DNA of 18,302 nt from Bacillota bacterium (lineage in GTDB: Bacteria; Bacillota; UBA4882; UBA8346): NCBI GenBank assembly GCA_023392595.1, contig JAEVYU010000072.1:1-18302 (forward strand), in the 5' to 3' direction. Made by a program: the position numbers and the translations under genes. The notes under the pieces were generated by a model. That model was not told the DNA's origin. It searched no databases and saw nothing but the letters and a program-made list of their open reading frames with translations. Below are positions 13,685 to 18,302 of the stretch, in pieces (position 1 is the stretch's first letter; each line of letters starts with the position of its first letter).

Positions 13685-13888
13685 AAATGAATCTTATATG
13701 TTTTGATATATCCGTTCGGTACGATAAATATCGGGGATTTCTATCCCCCTAATAATATATGATGGGTGCCTAAAAAGTGCCGAATGTTACGTCATGGAAG
13801 TGCATTTTCATTCATAAAAAGTGCCTACGTTTAATTAACAATGTAAACGCCCCGAAGTCCCGAGAGTTAAAGGAAAAACGCTTTCCAC

Positions 13889-14304
13889 AAAAAAATAACT
13901 TTTCCCACTTGAAATCATTTATTTTGGGAAAAATAATTTTTCCCCTTCACAAAAAATTTTTTCCTCCCAGAAATAATTTTTTCGGGCCGGAAATAATTTA
14001 TTGAGTCCCCCAACCAATCCCTTCGGTCACAGAAATAATTATTTTTGTCGCTTGGAGGATTTCTTGAGCCATAAAAATGATTTTTTCTCCCACTCAATCG
14101 GTCCATCGGGTCCCCTAAAGCATTTATTCTGTCACCGGATCGGTCGGTTTGATCCCTCAAATAATTTTTTCGGTCACTGGATTGATTCCTCTGACGTAAA
14201 AGAAATTTATTTCTGTCGCAGAAGTAATTCTTTCCTTCAATAAAAAATTTTTTCCGTCACAGAAATAATTCTTTTTCTCGATAAAAATTTTTTTCCTCCA
14301 ACAG
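13889..14304. repeat. Degenerate tandem array, about 20 units of about 21 bp
   Basis: Units of 18-24 bp (mean near 21) repeat an A-rich then T-rich core, best seen as AAATAATTTTTT followed by C, one or two bases, and GTCAC-G. Clear units start at about 13931, 13951, 13971, 13991, 14033, 14073, 14116, 14158, 14198, 14222, 14242, 14263 and 14283; the ones between are more worn. Because the period is near 21, open frames made of seven-residue repeats (such as GHRNNYF on plus, GDSINYF on minus) arise on both strands, without a good start site; I do not regard them as genes. The array fills the space after the uvrC operon. The stretch 13685-13888 holds a GGGGAT/ATCCCC hairpin near 13734 and no gene. 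Confidence 0.85.
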
Positions 14305-14347
14305 AAAACAAGTATTCCCCTAAAAGAACGATTTTCCAGCTTTAGTT

Positions 14348-15157
14348 TTAGTTCTTCGGGGGATGAATGACCATCGCCTCGATGGCCTCGGCAACCCCAT
14401 CATGATCATGGTCGGCTACCACCAGCTTGGCCACTTCTTTCAGTTCCGGGACGGCGTTCCCGATAGCCACCCCGGCGCCGGCCCATTCCACCATCGAAAT
14501 ATCGTTGGGCGCATCGCCGATGGCCATCACTTCCTCGGGCTTCAGGCCCCACATTTTGGTTACTTCCTGAAGGGCATTGCCCTTGGACACACCGGGCGCT
14601 AAAATTTCCAGATAGGATGGTTTCGAGCAGACGAAGATCAATTGCCCGCCGAATTGCTGCTGCAAAAATTGCTGGATCCCGGCGATCTCATCGGGTTCGG
14701 CCAGACCCAGCATTTTATGGGGAGCGGACTTCTGTAACAATGGAATCAAATCATCAACCGAATAGGGGGTTACCCCGGCATTGGCCGCGTATTTCCGGCC
14801 CCACTGGGTTAACTGTTCCATATAAAGCCGGTCATCCAGATAGGCATTGAGATGAATCTTTCTGGACCGGAACAGCGGCACCAGCTCCGCCGCCAGCCCG
14901 CTTGGAACGGGATTGTGATAAAGCGTTTCCCCGGAAACGGCTTCCTGGATGATGGCGCCGTTATAGGCGATCAGGGGTACATCGAGCTCTAAAGCCGTCG
15001 CATAGGGTTTCATCGACCGGACCATCCTGCCGGAAGCCAGCATCACTTTGACCCCCATAGCCACCGCCTTGCGGATGGCCGCCTGATTTCTTTCCGAGAT
15101 CGTCAAATCCGTTCCCAACAAAGTATCATCCAAATCCATGGCAATGCAACGAATCAT
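14348..15157 (-). CDS. Cof-type HAD-IIB phosphatase
   Basis: A 269-residue haloacid-dehalogenase-superfamily hydrolase of the Cof/YidA type, cytoplasmic, acting on phosphorylated metabolites such as sugar phosphates or FMN; the exact substrate is not evident. Motif I is IAMDLDDTLLG (nucleophile D8, acid/base D10), motif II MLASGR, a large C2-type cap follows, then the lysine region SKGNAL and motif IV IGDAPNDISMVEWAG, the Mg-binding acidic pair. It ends VVADHDHDGVAEAI, as in family members. Start at 15157 is set by GGGAGG six bases before the ATG. It is the last gene of the operon, 20 bases after uvrC; the repeat array begins 44 bases past its stop. Confidence 0.9.
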   Translation of the reverse strand: MIRCIAMDLDDTLLGTDLTISERNQAAIRKAVAMGVKVMLASGRMVRSMKPYATALELDVPLIAYNGAIIQEAVSGETLYHNPVPSGLAAELVPLFRSRKIHLNAYLDDRLYMEQLTQWGRKYAANAGVTPYSVDDLIPLLQKSAPHKMLGLAEPDEIAGIQQFLQQQFGGQLIFVCSKPSYLEILAPGVSKGNALQEVTKMWGLKPEEVMAIGDAPNDISMVEWAGAGVAIGNAVPELKEVAKLVVADHDHDGVAEAIEAMVIHPPKN

Positions 15158-15177
15158 GGTAACCCTCCCAAAATATA

Positions 15178-17019
15178 TCAAATCTGTTCCAGTTGTTCCT
15201 TGATGCTCTCGGCGATCTTGATACTCATTCCGGGGGCCTGGGCCAACTCTTGCAGGGTGGCCTCGCGGATCCGCTTCATGGAACCGAAATGTTTCAAAAG
15301 TAATTGCTTCCGCTTGGGACCGATTCCGATCACCTGATCCAAGTCGGAGTGAACGGTCTTTTTATCGCGCAGGCTTTTATGATAGGTAATGGCAAAACGG
15401 TGGGCCTCATCCCGCACCCGCTGTAACAGACGCAAAGCGTCGGAACGCCGGGGCAGCCGGATCGATTCCTCCCGGTCCGGCATGAAGATTTCTTCCTCCT
15501 GCTTGGCCAGGCCGATAGTGGGAATGTGGGTCAGCCCCAATTCCGTCAGAACTTCCATCACCGAGGAAAGTTGCCCCTTGCCGCCGTCGATCAGCAACAG
15601 ATCGGGGAACTTGGCAAACCGGGCGTTTTCGGTCTGGACATTTTGCCTTTCTTCCAATCCCTTTAGAAACCTCCGCCGTACCGCTTCCTGCATCATGGCG
15701 AAATCATTGGGTCCTTCAATGGTCCGGATTTTAAAACGCCGGTAATCGCTGCCCTTGGGAACCCCATTCTCAAATACCACCATCGAAGCCACGGCTAGCT
15801 GGCCTTGGGTATTGGAGATATCGAAGCCCTCGATCCGGTAAGGGGTTTTTTCCAGCCCCAGGTGTCCCTGGAGTTCATTTAATGTTTCAATGATTTTGTT
15901 TTGATCCTGCTTTTCCCGGTTGCGCTCCTGTTCCAGGAGGATTTGGGCGTTATCGTTGGCCATTTTAACCAATTGAACTTTTTCGCCCCGTTGCGGCACT
16001 TTGACCTCGACATTGGAGCCCCGTAATCCCGACAGCCACTGAGCCACCGCCTCGGTATTCGTTAAAGCCAGCGGCAGCAAAACTTCTTTGGGAACAAACC
16101 CCGAGCCGTCGTAGTATTGGGCCAAGAAGGCCTCCAGCACCTCGACAGGGTCGGTTTCCAGCCCTTCGGTCAGTTGAAAATATTCCCGGCCCACCATTTT
16201 CCCTTCCCGCACTTGAAAGGTTTGAATCAAGGTACCCTGGTTATCCTGAAAAATACCGAAAATATCGCTATCGTCATGATCGGTGGAGACGACTTTTTGT
16301 TTTTCCAACACCCGCTCAATCGCTTGAATCTGGTCTCTAATCTGGGCCGCCCGCTCATATTCCATGGCTTTGGCGGCCTCATTCATTTCCTGCCGCAATT
16401 TATTGGCAAGTTCAGCTTGGCGGCCTTCGAGAAATAAAGACAATTGGCCGATCATGTCCCGGTAAGCCTCTTTGGTGATACCACCATGACAGGGCGCCAA
16501 ACAACGTTTAATGTGATAGTTCAAGCAGGGGCGCTCCGGCTTCTCTTTTTCCAAGTCCAGCCTGCAGCCGCGCAACGGGAAAATCCGCCGCAAAAGCCGC
16601 AAAGTTTCCCGGATGGCAGTCACTTCGGTGTAAGGGCCGTAATACCGGCTACCGTCCCGCTTCACCTTCCGGGTAATATAGACCTGAGGGAAATCTTCCT
16701 TCCAGGTTATTTTAACCCACGGGTATTGTTTGTCGTCCCGCAGCCGGATATTGTACTTGGGCCGTTCTTCCTTGATGAAATTACACTCCAGGGCCAGAGC
16801 CTCCACCTCGGTATTGACGGTAATATACTCCAGGCGGTCCACTTGTTTCACCATGGATTGCGTTTTCGGACTCAGGTTGCGGGAAGACTGGAAATAAGAA
16901 CGGACCCGGTTTTTAAGAGAAACCGCTTTCCCCACATAAATGATTTTGCCGTTGATATCTTTCATCAGATATACGCCCGGCCGATCGGGCAATATCTTTA
17001 AATCTTCCGCTGTTACCAC
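15178..17019 (-). CDS. uvrC: Excinuclease ABC subunit C
   Basis: A 613-residue protein of normal length, the dual-incision nuclease of nucleotide excision repair, acting on the UvrB-DNA complex. The N-terminal GIY-YIG nuclease domain makes the 3' cut (PGVYLMKDINGKIIYVGKA, about 14-32). A UVR helix pair that binds UvrB lies at about 200-240 (AKAMEYERAAQIRDQI). The RNase H-like domain for the 5' cut contains GFDISNTQG and LLLIDGGKGQL, with HRFAITYH after it. Tandem helix-hairpin-helix motifs close the protein (VIGIGPKRKQLLLKHFGS and LAQAPGMSIKIAESI). The start is GTG at 17019, with GGGGGA six bases upstream. It is the third gene of a four-gene minus operon. Confidence 0.97.
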   Translation of the reverse strand: MVTAEDLKILPDRPGVYLMKDINGKIIYVGKAVSLKNRVRSYFQSSRNLSPKTQSMVKQVDRLEYITVNTEVEALALECNFIKEERPKYNIRLRDDKQYPWVKITWKEDFPQVYITRKVKRDGSRYYGPYTEVTAIRETLRLLRRIFPLRGCRLDLEKEKPERPCLNYHIKRCLAPCHGGITKEAYRDMIGQLSLFLEGRQAELANKLRQEMNEAAKAMEYERAAQIRDQIQAIERVLEKQKVVSTDHDDSDIFGIFQDNQGTLIQTFQVREGKMVGREYFQLTEGLETDPVEVLEAFLAQYYDGSGFVPKEVLLPLALTNTEAVAQWLSGLRGSNVEVKVPQRGEKVQLVKMANDNAQILLEQERNREKQDQNKIIETLNELQGHLGLEKTPYRIEGFDISNTQGQLAVASMVVFENGVPKGSDYRRFKIRTIEGPNDFAMMQEAVRRRFLKGLEERQNVQTENARFAKFPDLLLIDGGKGQLSSVMEVLTELGLTHIPTIGLAKQEEEIFMPDREESIRLPRRSDALRLLQRVRDEAHRFAITYHKSLRDKKTVHSDLDQVIGIGPKRKQLLLKHFGSMKRIREATLQELAQAPGMSIKIAESIKEQLEQI

Positions 17020-17037
17020 AATTGTTCCCCCATGTTC

Positions 17038-17706
17038 TTATAACCTATCCAGGGTGTCGATAATTTCCTTTAATGTTTGATCCGCCATGGAACCGATTCG
17101 GATATCGTAACTTCCCGGCCCAAAATGCAACTGGGAAGTAATCTCATTGGGCACCGCCACACAATACAAACCGGCCCCCCTGGCTGCCGTTAGCCCATTG
17201 GGTGAATCCTCAAAAGCGACGGCCTCATCACCGGGGATACCGAAATGATCGATGGCCTTTTGATACAATTCCGGGTTCGGTTTCACCTCCCGGACATCTT
17301 CACGGGTAAAAAGAGCGTCAAAAAGGGGTAAAAGTTTAAAACGTTGCAAATATTTTTCAACCCATTCCCTGCCGGAGCTGGAGGCCAGGGCGACTTTCAG
17401 CCCCATTTCATGCGCTCCCCGTAAATAGTCGGCGACCCCGGGCAACAGCTTTCTCCCTTCCATGATTTGAGTATGCCTTTCCGAAGAGAGGTTTTGAATC
17501 GCCGCCCGGTCAATTGAACACTGCAACAGGGATTCCAAATATCCGCAAGGGTCAAAATCTTTATCACTGGCCCCGATACTGCGCGCCCATTCCTGCAAGG
17601 GAAGTTCCGTTCCATGTTCCCGGTAGATTTGGGAATAAACTTCAAACCAGGGGGTTTCGGTGTCAACAATCAAACCGTCAAAATCAAAGATAACCGCCTT
17701 AATCAT
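17038..17706 (-). CDS. HAD-IA phosphatase, beta-phosphoglucomutase-like
   Basis: A 222-residue HAD hydrolase with helical C1 cap. Motif I is AVIFDFDGLIVDTE (D8 nucleophile, D10), motif II ALASSSGREWVEKYL, the lysine lies in VKPNPELYQKA and motif III/IV is VAFEDSPNGLTAARGAG. This set is that of the beta-phosphoglucomutase/phosphatase branch (YhcW-like). The enzyme most likely removes phosphate from a small sugar phosphate, though mutase activity cannot be excluded. AAAGGAG stands six bases before the ATG. It is second in the operon, 27 bases after the thioesterase and 18 before uvrC. Confidence 0.92.
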   Translation of the reverse strand: MIKAVIFDFDGLIVDTETPWFEVYSQIYREHGTELPLQEWARSIGASDKDFDPCGYLESLLQCSIDRAAIQNLSSERHTQIMEGRKLLPGVADYLRGAHEMGLKVALASSSGREWVEKYLQRFKLLPLFDALFTREDVREVKPNPELYQKAIDHFGIPGDEAVAFEDSPNGLTAARGAGLYCVAVPNEITSQLHFGPGSYDIRIGSMADQTLKEIIDTLDRL

Positions 17707-17733
17707 GATGCTCTCCTTTAAATATCAATGTTG

Positions 17734-18123
17734 TCAGCTCTCTTTTTTCCGGTATACCATACTTTGAATACCGGCAATCAGTTCGCCCGCTTCATTGGTA
17801 ACTTTCACCGCATAGGTGCCCAATTTGGCTCCATCCGATTCCTCGCGGGCTTCCGCATAAAGGGTTCCTTTGGAAACCGCTTTGATATAGGAAATATGGG
17901 AATTAACCACCAGGGCCATCGGTCCATGGGAATTGGCCGCAGCTGCAACGGCTAAATCCGCCAAGGTAAAAATGGCCCCGCCCTGGACCACACCCGCGCC
18001 GTTCAAATGGTTAGCGGTGATTTCCAGCTTAGCCCGGGCCCTGCCCTGGCCGATGTCCACCATCTCAACTCCGATAAAATTACAAAAACGATCTCCAGCT
18101 AGCAGTTCTCTGACAGTTGGCAT
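17734..18123 (-). CDS. PaaI-family hotdog thioesterase
   Basis: A 129-residue single hotdog-fold protein that hydrolyses acyl-CoA thioesters. The family core is seen at about residues 39-58: HLNGAGVVQGGAIFTLADLA, where most PaaI proteins have VHGG; here glutamine takes the place of histidine, a known variant. The C-terminal strands (VVNSHISYIKAVSKGTLYAE, then KVTNEAGELIAG) are normal. AAGGAG lies seven bases before the ATG. It opens the four-gene operon. Only about 55 bases separate its start from the group II intron end, so its promoter must lie there or in the intron. Confidence 0.92.
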   Translation of the reverse strand: MPTVRELLAGDRFCNFIGVEMVDIGQGRARAKLEITANHLNGAGVVQGGAIFTLADLAVAAAANSHGPMALVVNSHISYIKAVSKGTLYAEAREESDGAKLGTYAVKVTNEAGELIAGIQSMVYRKKES

Positions 18124-18177
18124 ATGGTGCTCCTTAATATAGCGAGAATCCCTAATTTGACTCGATAATTATGCCTG

Positions 18178-18302
18178 ATAGAGTAAAGGGCTGGGATTAC
18201 CAACCCCTCCTCATCAAACCGTACATGAGGTTTTCCCTCATACGGCTTTCCGATATTCTTCTTCCTACAGCATTCGGCTTATGCCGCCAGCTTTTTCAGT
18301 CC
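18178..18302 (-). mobile_element. Group II intron, 3' end (domains V and VI)
   Basis: On the minus strand, 18249-18216 is a 34-nt hairpin beginning AAAGCCGTATGAGGG and ending CATGTACGGTTT with a GAAA-type loop: the catalytic domain V, with its AGC triad and CGTA...TACGG stem. It is followed by a GGGGTTGGTAATCCCAGCCC stem with an unpaired A before CTCTAT, fitting domain VI and its branch point, so the intron ends near 18178. The rest of the intron and any reverse transcriptase lie beyond the window. It sits directly upstream of the operon. Confidence 0.85.

Noticed and set aside
13889..14304. CRISPR array
   Set aside because: The units are degenerate, adjoin without unique spacers, and no cas gene is near.
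1..18302. tRNA, rRNA, known riboswitches or prophage genes
   Set aside because: I looked for conserved tRNA arms, rRNA segments, riboswitch cores and phage structural genes and saw none.

Overview
The window looks like a chromosomal stretch of a low-to-moderate GC Gram-positive-type bacterium (Bacillota). This rests on strong AGGAGG/GGGAGG-type Shine-Dalgarno sites before nearly every gene, GTG and TTG starts, U-rich hairpin terminators, and the gene families present. I cannot name the genus. Two zones are visible. Positions 1 to about 14,350 are AT-rich, loosely packed accessory DNA of mixed orientation, full of repeats and broken genes. Positions 14,348-18,123 are a tight, visibly GC-richer, housekeeping-like operon on the minus strand.

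Left to right: the window opens with the first codons of an IS5-type transposase (minus) and REP-like hairpins. Then come a GNAT acetyltransferase, a SAM methyltransferase with an odd in-frame N-terminal extension, a small dimeric alpha/beta-barrel protein, and a divergent isochorismatase-family hydrolase. A MITE-like inverted-repeat element and a second copy of the REP-like repeat follow. Next are a second GNAT protein, a Gfo/Idh/MocA oxidoreductase, a frameshifted third GNAT gene, a Cro/C1-type regulator coupled to a zinc-ribbon membrane protein, a small membrane protein, a probably truncated DUF4304-like protein, and a CPBP intramembrane protease. A remnant of a VanX-type D-Ala-D-Ala dipeptidase lies directly upstream of the protease.

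Positions 9,314-10,123 hold a compact three-gene, translationally coupled module: a small uncharacterised protein, a retropepsin-like aspartic protease, and a 58-residue protein resembling the tail of AbrB/VapB-type antitoxins. This is the best candidate for an under-described system. It is followed by two exported proteins (plus strand), a decayed fourth GNAT gene, a ParDE-like toxin-antitoxin pair with a readable promoter and palindromic operator candidate, and a small helical protein. An internally deleted copy of that helical protein's gene survives at about 10,249. Both copies keep the same hairpin leader, and four hairpins of this family are scattered through the window.

Positions 13,889-14,304 hold about 20 degenerate units with a period near 21 bp and alternating A and T tracts, directly downstream of the right-hand operon. 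That operon (transcribed right to left) encodes a PaaI-type thioesterase, a beta-phosphoglucomutase-like HAD phosphatase, UvrC, and a Cof-type HAD phosphatase. The right edge is the 3' end of a group II intron, with a clear 34-nt domain V. The accessory zone therefore has a mobile element at its left edge and a repeat array at its border with the operon, and a second mobile element lies beyond the operon. Repeated gene decay (two GNATs, VanX, the small helical gene, probably DUF4304) marks it as a plastic region.
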